Shown here in pieces: positions 18,184 through 25,668 of a stretch of DNA of 64,000 nt. Source of the stretch: an uncultured Collinsella sp. Its GTDB lineage: Bacteria > Actinomycetota > Coriobacteriia > Coriobacteriales > Coriobacteriaceae. Position 1 is the first letter of the stretch, and the number at the start of each line of letters is the position of its first letter. The position numbers were made by a program, and so were the translations under genes. The notes beneath the pieces are model-generated. The model had not been told where the DNA came from. It saw nothing but the letters and a program-made list of their open reading frames with translations, and ran no database searches. The stretch lies in NCBI GenBank assembly GCA_900752545.1, contig CAADVS010000086.1, positions 9,771 through 73,770 on the forward strand, read 5' to 3'.

Positions 18184-19317
18184 ATGGCAGATGTCGACAA
18201 CAGGAACCGTAACCGCAGGTCCAACCGAACGGGTCAGCCCAATCCCAAGCGCGAGGCGCGTGCCAAGGCCGCCGAGTGCCATGTGGCGGCTATGTCCGAG
18301 GCCTGCGCCAAGGACATCGAGCGTTCGCTTGCCGGTGTTCGCGAGTTTGACGGTATGCCTGCCGGCTTTGTCTCGGCGATGAAGGCCAAGGCCCAAGCGG
18401 CCGACGCTGTCGAGGAACAGGTTGCCGAGGAGTCTGAGGCCGCCGAGGCCGAGACCGCTGAGGTTGCGTCCGCCGAGACCGAGGTTACGGCCGAGCCTGC
18501 ACCCGCAGAGGAGGCCACGGAGACCGAGTCCGCGCCTGTCGCCGAGGAGCCCGCTCCGGTCCTGCCCGAGGTCACCGTGCTCGACGCCTCTGCCACGCAG
18601 GCTATTCTGGATAACGGCCGAGGTTACGCGCAATTCTGCGACATGGCCGTGCTCGCCTTTGCCTCGTTCACCAACCCGGGCGGCGGCTACATCCAGGGCT
18701 ATCTGGGTCAGGAGGCCACGCTCTGTGCCGATTCGTACCTGTATAACGTGCTCGATAAACAGCGCAAATGGTACGGCGAGAACCGTCGCCGCAACATCAA
18801 CTGCGAGCTTTACCGCAACCGTGCGCTGGTGGTGCCTGCGGTGCGCTTCGACCGCAACCACGTGCATGCGTATGCCGACGTGATCGTGGCCGCCGCGCCC
18901 AACGCCAAGCGCGCTCGCCAGGAGTATCGCGTGGGTGACGATGCCCTGCTGGACGCCCTGCGCGATCGCATCCGCTTTGTGCTTGCCATCTGCGACGAGC
19001 TGGGTCGCGAGAAGCTCGTGCTGGGCGCTTGGGGCTGCGACAACAACGGCTTTGACGCCGAGGCCGTGGCCGAGCTCTTCCGCAAGGAGCTCGCATCGGG
19101 CGACTTTAAGGTCAAGCAGGTCTTTTTTGCCGTGCCCTCTACGCGCTGGGACGAAGATTTTGCCAAGTTCGAGCACGTGCTGGCAAACTTCCCCGAGCGC
19201 AACGAGGAGTCCTATGCCCAGGTTGCCGCTCGCGCTGCGGCTGCCCGCGCCGCCGAGCAGGCCCAGGCTGCCGCCGAGGACGATGAAGACGATGACGATT
19301 GGCGCAAGTACCTGTAA
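18184..19317 (+). CDS. TIGR02452/PARG-like protein with altered catalytic motif
   Basis: 377 residues. Residues 1-60 are basic and probably disordered. Residues about 78-138 are an Ala/Glu/Pro-rich low-complexity linker. Residues about 140-345 form a macrodomain-like poly(ADP-ribose) glycohydrolase fold: FTNPGGGYIQGYLGQEATLC, then VPAVRFDRN, VIVAAAPNA and LVLGAWGCDNNGF. Family members usually read GGG-X7-QEE, where the second Glu is catalytic. Here it is GGG-X7-QEA. The enzyme may therefore bind rather than cleave ADP-ribose. The C-terminus is Ala-rich, then acidic (EDDEDDDDW). Confidence 0.8.
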   Translation: MADVDNRNRNRRSNRTGQPNPKREARAKAAECHVAAMSEACAKDIERSLAGVREFDGMPAGFVSAMKAKAQAADAVEEQVAEESEAAEAETAEVASAETEVTAEPAPAEEATETESAPVAEEPAPVLPEVTVLDASATQAILDNGRGYAQFCDMAVLAFASFTNPGGGYIQGYLGQEATLCADSYLYNVLDKQRKWYGENRRRNINCELYRNRALVVPAVRFDRNHVHAYADVIVAAAPNAKRARQEYRVGDDALLDALRDRIRFVLAICDELGREKLVLGAWGCDNNGFDAEAVAELFRKELASGDFKVKQVFFAVPSTRWDEDFAKFEHVLANFPERNEESYAQVAARAAAARAAEQAQAAAEDDEDDDDWRKYL

Positions 19318-19344
19318 TCGGTATGTGCTGACAGATAGGTCAAT

Positions 19345-19376
19345 TCGGCGGGAGAGACTGCTCCCGCCGACTTTTT
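19345..19376 (+). terminator. Intrinsic terminator after the PARG-like gene
   Basis: Perfect ten-pair stem TCGGCGGGAG / CTCCCGCCGA with a six-base loop, followed by CTTTTT. Confidence 0.9.
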
Positions 19377-19395
19377 ACTAGAGGAAGGGCTTACG

Positions 19396-20055
19396 ATGAA
19401 AAACGTTCTGTGCTTTGGCGACAGCAATACCTACGGCTATGATCCGGCGGGCATGCGCGACGGCACCGCGGTACGCTATGCGCACGATGTGCGCTGGTGC
19501 GGCGTGGCCCAGCGCGACCTGGGCGAGGGCTGGCACGTGATTGAGGAAGGCCTCAACGGCCGCACGACGGTGCGTGACGACATGTGCCATCTGGATACCA
19601 ATCTTAACGGCATCCGCGCGTTGCCGATGCTGCTCGAGGCTCATAAGCCGCTGGATGCGATCGTGATTATGCTGGGCACCAACGACTGCAAGACGGTCTT
19701 TAGCGTGGGGGCTGCCGATATCGCTGACGGTGTCATGGCGCTGATTCGCACCGTCCGCGCGTTTCCCTGGACCGAAGCCGCGCCCTGCCCGCGTATTCTG
19801 CTGATGGCGCCTATCAAGATTAAACCGCAGATCGCCGATGTGTACATGACCGACTTTGACGAGCGCTCCGTCGAGGCCTCGGAGCATTTTGCCGAATACT
19901 ATGCGTATGCTGCTAAACAGTTTGACTGCGACTTTTTGAATGCCGCCGAGTTTGCCGAGCCGGGCGATATCGACTATCTGCATATGATGCCCGAAAGCCA
20001 CGAGAGCCTGGGTCACGCCGTGGCAGCCAAGCTCCAAGAGATGCTCGGAGAGTAG
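19396..20055 (+). CDS. SGNH/GDSL family hydrolase
   Basis: Cytoplasmic esterase-type hydrolase with no signal peptide. 219 residues. The four SGNH blocks are visible: FGDSNTYGYDP (nucleophile Ser), GLNGRTT (Gly), MLGTNDCK (Asn), and DIDYLHMMPESHESLG with the catalytic Asp/His at the C-terminus. The long N-terminal variant with GDSNTYG resembles aryl-esterase or carbohydrate-acetylesterase relatives. The substrate cannot be predicted. The ATG follows GGAAGGG. Confidence 0.87.
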   Translation: MKNVLCFGDSNTYGYDPAGMRDGTAVRYAHDVRWCGVAQRDLGEGWHVIEEGLNGRTTVRDDMCHLDTNLNGIRALPMLLEAHKPLDAIVIMLGTNDCKTVFSVGAADIADGVMALIRTVRAFPWTEAAPCPRILLMAPIKIKPQIADVYMTDFDERSVEASEHFAEYYAYAAKQFDCDFLNAAEFAEPGDIDYLHMMPESHESLGHAVAAKLQEMLGE

Positions 20056-20061
20056 CGCGAC

Positions 20062-20106
20062 CCCAAGCCACCGCAAAGGGGACGGGCGCCTTTGCGGTGG
20101 CTTGGG
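20062..20106. terminator. Bidirectional terminator between SGNH hydrolase and thiD
   Basis: Perfect 18-pair inverted repeat (CCCAAGCCACCGCAAAGG and its complement) with a nine-base loop between two convergent genes. There is little uridine tract on either side. Confidence 0.75.
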
Positions 20107-20115
20107 CTGCGAATC

Positions 20116-20946
20116 TTAATACTGCCACATGTGGTTGACAGGGCCGGAGCCTTTGCCCATGTTCAGGCCGGCGGCCAGAGCGCCTGTCAGGTAGGCCTTG
20201 CCGGCGTTGACGGCATCGGCAAGATCCATACCCTGGGCCAGCGCGCAGGCAATGGCGGACGAGAGCGTGCAGCCGGTGCCGTGTGTGTTATTGGTATCGA
20301 TACGCTTGTGGCGGAACCACGTGGTGAGTGGATCTCCCAGATGGTTGCCCTCGTCATCGAGTGGCGCGGGTTCGGCCAGTACATCGTTGGCCTCGTTGAC
20401 AAGATGTCCACCCTTAACGAGGGATGCGCAACCAAAGCGGCGGGTGAGGAGCATGGCAGCATTTTGCTGCGTGCGCTCGGAGTCGACCTCGTAGTCGAGC
20501 AGGGCCATGGCCTCGGGAATATTGGGCGTGATAACCGTCGCTAGCGGGAACAGGCGGCGGGTGAGCGCCTCGGCGGCATCTTCGGCAATCAGCCGTGCGC
20601 CCGAGGTGGCTACCATGACGGGGTCGACTACCACGTTTGTCGCGTTCCAGGCGCTCAGGCGGTCGGCGATAACATCGATAATCTCGACAGAAGAAACCAT
20701 GCCGATCTTGACGGCGCTCGGGCGGATATCGTCAAAAACGGCGTCAATTTGCGCGGCTACGATATCTGGCGAGATGTCCTGCACGGCGGTAACGCCCAGT
20801 GTGTTTTGCGCTGTGATGGCGGTGATGGCCGTCTCGGCATACAGGCGGTGCGCCGTGATGGTCTTGATGTCAGCCTGAATGCCGGCGCCGCCGCTGGAAT
20901 CGGATCCCGCGATGGACAGGACGGCAGGTACCTTACTACGATCCAT
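20116..20946 (-). CDS. thiD: Hydroxymethylpyrimidine/phosphomethylpyrimidine kinase ThiD
   Basis: Ribokinase-fold kinase that phosphorylates HMP and HMP-P in thiamine synthesis. 276 residues. Motifs are SIAGSDSSGGAGIQADIKT at the N-terminus (substrate site), VVDPVMVATSG, and the ATP/catalytic NNTHGTGCTLSSA near the C-terminus. It lies downstream of thiC in the same direction. A TATAAT (20993-20998, minus strand) in the 182-base gap suggests its own promoter. No thiE or thiM is present in this window. Confidence 0.95.
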   Translation of the reverse strand: MDRSKVPAVLSIAGSDSSGGAGIQADIKTITAHRLYAETAITAITAQNTLGVTAVQDISPDIVAAQIDAVFDDIRPSAVKIGMVSSVEIIDVIADRLSAWNATNVVVDPVMVATSGARLIAEDAAEALTRRLFPLATVITPNIPEAMALLDYEVDSERTQQNAAMLLTRRFGCASLVKGGHLVNEANDVLAEPAPLDDEGNHLGDPLTTWFRHKRIDTNNTHGTGCTLSSAIACALAQGMDLADAVNAGKAYLTGALAAGLNMGKGSGPVNHMWQY

Positions 20947-21003
20947 GTTCGCTCCCTTGTTCGGTCGGAATCAAATGGGTCTATAAGCCAGCATTATAAA
21001 GAT

Positions 21004-21033
21004 GCCCGGGCCGACTCTATGTCGAACCCGGGC
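21004..21033 (-). terminator. Hairpin between thiC and thiD
   Basis: GCCCGGG / CCCGGGC seven-pair stem with a 16-base loop. In the direction of thiC it is followed by ATCTTTATAATG. It may end the thiC message, and it overlaps the region where thiD's -35 would lie. Confidence 0.55.
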
Positions 21034-21128
21034 GGGCGATGCAATCTTTACGCAAATGCAAGCAAATGTTCACACGTCAACAATTGATAGGCACCAGCTC
21101 GCCGCCAGAAGCGGCCGCGGCGACAGGG

Positions 21129-22463
21129 CTAGTCCTCCATGCCAAGGTCGATCGTGGTGCCCTCGAAGATCTTGTTGACGGTGCGGACGGCGCACATCTT
21201 GCCGCACATGGTGCAGGTGCCCTCGGTGGCGGCGGGGGACTCCTCGTAGCGCTTCTTGCCTGTAACTGGGTCGAGCGCACATTCCCACATGGCATCCCAG
21301 TCGAGCTTGCGGCGTGCCTGGCCCATCTTGTCGTCCATGTCGCGGGCGTGGGGCACCTTTTTGGCGATGTCGGCGGCGTGTGCGGCGATCTTGGTGGCCA
21401 TGAGGCCGTCGAGCACATCCTGGGCGTTAGGCAGGCATAGGTGCTCGGCCGGTGTCACGTAGCACAGGAAGTCGGCACCGGAGCTGGCGGAGATGGCGCC
21501 GCCGATGGCAGCGGTGATGTGGTCGTAACCCACGCCGATATCGGTCACCAGCGGTCCGAGCACATAGAACGGGGCGTTGTGGCACAGGCGCTTCTGCAGT
21601 TTCATGTTGGCGGCGATCTCGTCGAGCGCCATGTGACCCGGGCCCTCGACCATGACCTGGACGCCGGCGGCCCAAGCGCGCTTGCACAGCTTGCCCAGCT
21701 CGATCATCTCAGCGGTCTCGGTGGCGTCGTTGGAGTCGTAGAGGCAGCCCGGGCGGCAGGAGTCGCCGAGCGAAATCGTCACGTCGTACTCGTGGCAAAT
21801 CTCGAGCAACTCGTCGTAGAACTCATAGAACGGGTTCTCGTTACCGGTGACCTCCATCCAGCCAAACAGCAGTGAACCGCCGCGGCTCACGATGTTCATC
21901 AGGCGGCCGGTCTCCTTAAAAGTCTTGGTGACCGACTTGTTGATGCCGCAGTGGATGGTCATAAAGTCCACGCCGTCCTCGGCGTGCGCGCGCACGACCT
22001 CGAACAGGTCGTCCTTGGTGAGCTTGACCAGCGGCTTTTCCATGTAGCCGATGGCGTCGTACATGGGGACGGTGCCCACCATGAGCGGCGTCTCGTCGAT
22101 GAGCTGCTGGCGGAACTGGCGCGTCTTGCCCGAGTTGGAGAGGTCCATGATGGCGTCGGCGCCAAAGTCCTCGGCGATCTTGACCTTCTTCCACTCCTCG
22201 GCGGCATCGGCCTTGTCGCCCGAGATGCCCAGGTTGACGTTGACCTTGGTGGAAAGGCCCTCGCCGACACCAAAGGCGCGCATGCCCTTTTTGATATGCA
22301 CGATGTTGGCGGGGATGGCGATGCGGCCGTCGGCCACGCGCTCACGGATGTACTCGGGGTCGCGATGCTCGCGCTCGGCGACTTCTTTCATCTGCGGCGT
22401 GATTTGCCCGGCGCGGGCGAAGTCGATTTGCGTGACGAGCTTGGGCTCGGTCTGTGTGCTCAT
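21129..22463 (-). CDS. thiC: Phosphomethylpyrimidine synthase ThiC
   Basis: Radical SAM enzyme that rearranges AIR to HMP-P for thiamine. 444 residues, the short anaerobe-type form. Visible are NVNLGISGDKAD, MTIHCGINKS, SLGDSCRPGC, VEGPGHMALDEI and GPLVTDIGVGYDHITAAIGG. The C-terminal iron-sulfur motif is CTMCGKMC (CX2CX3C), one residue shorter than the CX2CX4C of E. coli ThiC. The start is ATG 22463, which gives MSTQTEPK and sits eight bases after GGGAG. An in-frame ATG at 22487 falls in the riboswitch. Confidence 0.95.
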   Translation of the reverse strand: MSTQTEPKLVTQIDFARAGQITPQMKEVAEREHRDPEYIRERVADGRIAIPANIVHIKKGMRAFGVGEGLSTKVNVNLGISGDKADAAEEWKKVKIAEDFGADAIMDLSNSGKTRQFRQQLIDETPLMVGTVPMYDAIGYMEKPLVKLTKDDLFEVVRAHAEDGVDFMTIHCGINKSVTKTFKETGRLMNIVSRGGSLLFGWMEVTGNENPFYEFYDELLEICHEYDVTISLGDSCRPGCLYDSNDATETAEMIELGKLCKRAWAAGVQVMVEGPGHMALDEIAANMKLQKRLCHNAPFYVLGPLVTDIGVGYDHITAAIGGAISASSGADFLCYVTPAEHLCLPNAQDVLDGLMATKIAAHAADIAKKVPHARDMDDKMGQARRKLDWDAMWECALDPVTGKKRYEESPAATEGTCTMCGKMCAVRTVNKIFEGTTIDLGMED

Positions 22464-22471
22464 TGGCACGG

Positions 22472-22562
22472 CTCCCTTCGTTGGCATTACCCATATCAGG
22501 TTTGCGGGTCAGGGCGGGCGCGCCCAATCTCAGCCTGCCGTCTTGTCCTGCAAGCTCCCCGT
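22472..22562 (-). promoter_or_regulatory. TPP riboswitch (THI element) controlling thiC
   Basis: On the minus strand the segment reads GGGGAGC, then GGCTGAGATTGGG (the CTGAGA core of P2-P3), and later AACCTGATATGGGTAATGCC with a final CGAAGGGA. These are the conserved blocks of the TPP aptamer in order. The final GAAGGGAG is both the 3' strand of P1 and the ribosome site of thiC, eight bases before its ATG. This indicates ligand-dependent control of translation initiation. Confidence 0.93.
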
Positions 22563-22634
22563 TTATGTAATGGGCTCAAGTATAGCCTGAATGGGTACGA
22601 TTGGGCCAACGAGCGTGCCTGCGGGGAGGCGAAC

Positions 22635-23150
22635 ATGGAAGACAAGCATCTATATCGAGAGACGCAATGGGATGTATCGGCCGAGGAAAGCCGCGCGCAC
22701 CATGGCCTTGTCGCGATTGGTTTTGCGGTGCTTGCCGTGCTGGTGATTGCCTTTTGTATCTGGACGTTTGGCGGTCGCGGCGGCGCTGCATGGGAGTTCG
22801 AGGCTGATGATAGCCTACCGATCATGACGGTGAAGGTCTCCGGCGGTAGCACGGTGGCAGCTCCCGGCGACTATTGGTATCCGTGCGATGGATTTGTCCA
22901 GCTGCAGCTGAGCGGTGGTTCCATTCCTGGTGAAGAGATCGAGCGCGTGACCTTCGATGCGTCGCTTAAGACGCTGTCGGTTGAGCTCAAAGATCAAGGG
23001 GATGTGCCCACGACGATGGATATCGCGCTGACGGAATGGCGCCTGGAGCCCCCGTCGGGCGTCAAGGTGTCCGAGGTGGAGCATGTCAAGATTACCTATC
23101 AGGACGGCTCGACAAATGAAATTGCCAAAGCCGACGGCTTGGCGGAATAG
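22635..23150 (+). CDS. Membrane-anchored protein of unknown function
   Basis: 171 residues. An acidic and polar N-terminus of about 24 residues precedes one hydrophobic helix at about 25-46 (GLVAIGFAVLAVLVIAFCIW). A beta-rich domain of about 120 residues then lies outside the membrane if the N-terminus is inside. It contains WYPCDGFVQLQLSGG and repeated short strands but no catalytic signature that I recognise. The ATG follows GGGGAGG by five bases. It is divergent from thiC, starting about 70 bases upstream of the riboswitch. The reading frame continues far upstream across thiC, but only this part has a start and coding character. Confidence 0.7.
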   Translation: MEDKHLYRETQWDVSAEESRAHHGLVAIGFAVLAVLVIAFCIWTFGGRGGAAWEFEADDSLPIMTVKVSGGSTVAAPGDYWYPCDGFVQLQLSGGSIPGEEIERVTFDASLKTLSVELKDQGDVPTTMDIALTEWRLEPPSGVKVSEVEHVKITYQDGSTNEIAKADGLAE

Positions 23151-23190
23151 ACGCCGTGCCTAGGCAGCACATTCAAAAGTAGCGGTGGTC

Positions 23191-24000
23191 CTACAAGGCC
23201 TGTTCGTTCAGGAAGACCAAAGTGTTTTTATTTGAAAGCTCGGGAAAGTGGCGATAACCAACGTCGAACGCGGTGAGTTCGCCTACATCCTCGAGCTTGT
23301 TTTCTGCCATCCAGCGCACCATAGAGCCGCGTGCCTTTTTGCTGGCGGTCGAGCGCTGGATGGGCTTGCCGTTACGGATGCCTTCGCCGAAGAGGCATGT
23401 GACGACCGTGGCATCGCCCGCGAGGCGGGGCAGAACGGCCTTGGCGTACTCCACACTGGCAAGGTTGACGATCGTGGTGTTTGAGCCTGCCGGAGCGATG
23501 GCCCGTGCGAGCTTGTCGCCCCAAAATGCGTAGAGGTCTCGGGCACCGTCGACGACAAGCTTCGCGCCCATCTCCAGCCGATACGGTTCAACGGCATGGA
23601 AGGGGCGTACGCATCCGTAGAGCCCCGAGAGGATCCAGAGATGGTTTTGCAGCCAGTCGAGCTGCGCGGAATCCATCACCTCGGGCGCCATACTCTGGTA
23701 TTGAATGCCGTGATAGGACATGACGGCGGGGGAGAGGTGACGGGCGCGTGCGGGATTATCGAGATCGCCGTTTTTCAGGATGGGCTCGAACTCATGCAGG
23801 GTGTTGAGGCAAGGCCCCAGCAGTCTGTCGCTCACGTTCCAAAGGGCCTGCAGGCCGCCGCTGCCTTCATTCCACTCGATATCTAGCAGTGCGCGGTGGA
23901 GGCGAGCTGTCTCGCGCACAAAGGGTGGAATGCCCAGGACTTCAAAAGCATCTTGGGCCGCGCGCATTTGCTTGGCGGGCGAAATGATGACCTGCAACAT
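23191..24000 (-). CDS. yaaA: Peroxide stress protein YaaA
   Basis: DUF328/UPF0246 family. E. coli YaaA lowers free iron during peroxide stress and binds DNA. 269 residues. Diagnostic pieces are IISPAKQM at the N-terminus, YHGIQYQSM, LWILSGLYGCVRPFHAVEPYRLEM, FWGDKLARAI and VNLASVEYAKAV. The length fits the family. It is the single gene between the unknown membrane protein (convergent) and the M18 aminopeptidase. Confidence 0.93.
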   Translation of the reverse strand: MLQVIISPAKQMRAAQDAFEVLGIPPFVRETARLHRALLDIEWNEGSGGLQALWNVSDRLLGPCLNTLHEFEPILKNGDLDNPARARHLSPAVMSYHGIQYQSMAPEVMDSAQLDWLQNHLWILSGLYGCVRPFHAVEPYRLEMGAKLVVDGARDLYAFWGDKLARAIAPAGSNTTIVNLASVEYAKAVLPRLAGDATVVTCLFGEGIRNGKPIQRSTASKKARGSMVRWMAENKLEDVGELTAFDVGYRHFPELSNKNTLVFLNEQAL

Positions 24001-24024
24001 GGAACCGTTCTCTCGCTAAAAAAG

Positions 24025-24087
24025 TTGCGGTGGAATACGGTCTGTTTGTGCCATTGAAAGGCCAAATCAATCCGTATTCCACCGCAA
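24025..24087. repeat. Palindrome family A, copy 1
   Basis: Perfect 16-base arms (TTGCGGTGGAATACGG and its complement) around a 31-base centre. It lies between the stop of the M18 aminopeptidase gene and the start of yaaA. The outer bases AAGTTGCGGTG are shared with the other copies at 36262, 44830, 61923 and 63203. Confidence 0.9.
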
Positions 24088-24104
24088 GTTATGGGTGGGG
24101 TGGA

Positions 24105-25502
24105 TTAGGCGCGCTCGAGGAAGGCCTTGTAGCCGCGGTAGGCCTCGTAGATGTCGGCCTTGTTGGCGACCTCCCACAGGGCGTGCATGGACAGGACGGC
24201 AACGCCGGAGTCGATGACGTTCATGCCGTACTTGGCCATGATGTAGGCGATGGTGCCGCCGCCGCCCGCGTTGACGCGACCGAGCTCGCAGGTCTGGAAG
24301 TCTACGCCGGCCTCGTCCATGATGTCGCGGACGAGGGCCACATACTCGGCGTCGGCGTCGTTGGAGCCACCCTTGCCGCGGCTGCCCGTGTACTTGTTAA
24401 AGCACAGGCCACGACCCATAAAGGCTGCGTTCTTGGTTTCGAACTTGCCGGCGTAGCCCGGGTCGAAGCCGGCGGACACGTCAGAGGAGAGCATACGGCT
24501 GTGGGCGAGTGCGCGGCGCAGGGCCAGCGGGCTATCCTCGCCGGCGAGCGTCATGATCTCGGCGACGGTGTTCTCGAAGAAGCGGCTCGTCATGCCGGTG
24601 GCACCCACGGAACCGATCTCCTCCTTGTCGACGATGAGTGTGATGCTCGTGCGCTTCACGTTGGCGACGTCGATCTGGGCGAGCATGGACGGATAGGCGC
24701 AGACACGGTCGTCGTGGCCGTAGCCCAGAATCATGGAGCGGTCGAGGCCCATGTCGCGGGCCGGGCCGGCGGGCACGACCTCGATCTCGGCGGAGAGGAA
24801 GTCCTCCTCCTCGACGTCGTACTGCTCCTTGAGGATGTCCAGGAACATCTGCTTGACGGGCTCCTTGGGGGCGTCCTTGTCGTCCTCGTCAAACTTGACG
24901 GGGCGGCCGCCCACGATCACGTCGAGGATCTCGGCGTCGACGGCGTCCTTGGCAGGCTTGGACATCTGCTCGCTCGAGAGGTGAATCAGCAGGTCGGAGA
25001 TGGTAAAGACCGGGTCGTCCGCCTTGTCGCCGATGTTGATGTCGACGGTGGTGCCGTCCTTTTTGCAGATGACGCCTACGAGTGCGAGCGGGGAAGCGAC
25101 CCAGTGGTAGCTCTTGACGCCGCCATAGTAGTGCGTGTCGAGATAGGCCATGTCGCCGGCCTCGAAAGCGGGGTTCTGCTTAAGGTCCAGGCGCGGCGAG
25201 TCCACGTGGGCGCCCAGGATGTTAAAGCCCTGCTCGAGCGGGGCAGTGCCCAGGTTGACGAGCATAAGGTCCTTGCCGTGGTTGGCGGCGTACACCTTGT
25301 CGCCTGCCTTGAGCACGCGGCCCTCGGCGATCACGGTCTCCAGATTGACGTAGCCTGCCTCCTCGGCCATCTTGATACCGGTCTTGACGCACAGGCGCTC
25401 GGTCTTGTTCTCGCTCAAAAACTGCTTATAGCCGCGGCAAAGCTCCTCGAGTTCCTCGACTTGCTGTGGCGTGTACTTTTTCCATGCGCAGGGACGCTCC
25501 AT
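24105..25502 (-). CDS. M18 family aminopeptidase
   Basis: Zinc aminopeptidase of the aspartyl aminopeptidase/aminopeptidase I family, cytoplasmic and usually a dodecamer. 465 residues. Metal ligands are in GAHVDSPRLDLKQNP (His/Asp), DKEEIGSVGATGM (Glu pair) and YGHDDRV. A later His-containing VLSMHALWEVANK segment completes the site. The start at 25502 (MERPCAWKKYTPQQ) follows AAAGGAG by eight bases. The longer in-frame extension upstream overlaps the divergent polA gene and is not real. Confidence 0.93.
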   Translation of the reverse strand: MERPCAWKKYTPQQVEELEELCRGYKQFLSENKTERLCVKTGIKMAEEAGYVNLETVIAEGRVLKAGDKVYAANHGKDLMLVNLGTAPLEQGFNILGAHVDSPRLDLKQNPAFEAGDMAYLDTHYYGGVKSYHWVASPLALVGVICKKDGTTVDINIGDKADDPVFTISDLLIHLSSEQMSKPAKDAVDAEILDVIVGGRPVKFDEDDKDAPKEPVKQMFLDILKEQYDVEEEDFLSAEIEVVPAGPARDMGLDRSMILGYGHDDRVCAYPSMLAQIDVANVKRTSITLIVDKEEIGSVGATGMTSRFFENTVAEIMTLAGEDSPLALRRALAHSRMLSSDVSAGFDPGYAGKFETKNAAFMGRGLCFNKYTGSRGKGGSNDADAEYVALVRDIMDEAGVDFQTCELGRVNAGGGGTIAYIMAKYGMNVIDSGVAVLSMHALWEVANKADIYEAYRGYKAFLERA

Positions 25503-25668
25503 GACGCAGGCTCCTTTCGGATCGATCGTGCTGGTTGATGTACCGTGAGCCATCGTATCACGCGCGGGCCCGCGGCGGCAGGGAAGCCTGATGTGCGGTG
25601 GCCGTGGGGCGGGGAGCGTGTAAACTGGTGTGAGCAAACCGTGCCCAGCCCAAAGCGAGGTATTCAAT

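Noticed and set aside
21951..22634. N-terminal extension of the unknown membrane protein across thiC and the riboswitch
   Set aside because: The frame is open by chance. The part before 22635 is antisense to thiC and has no family character, and a good ribosome site lies at 22635.
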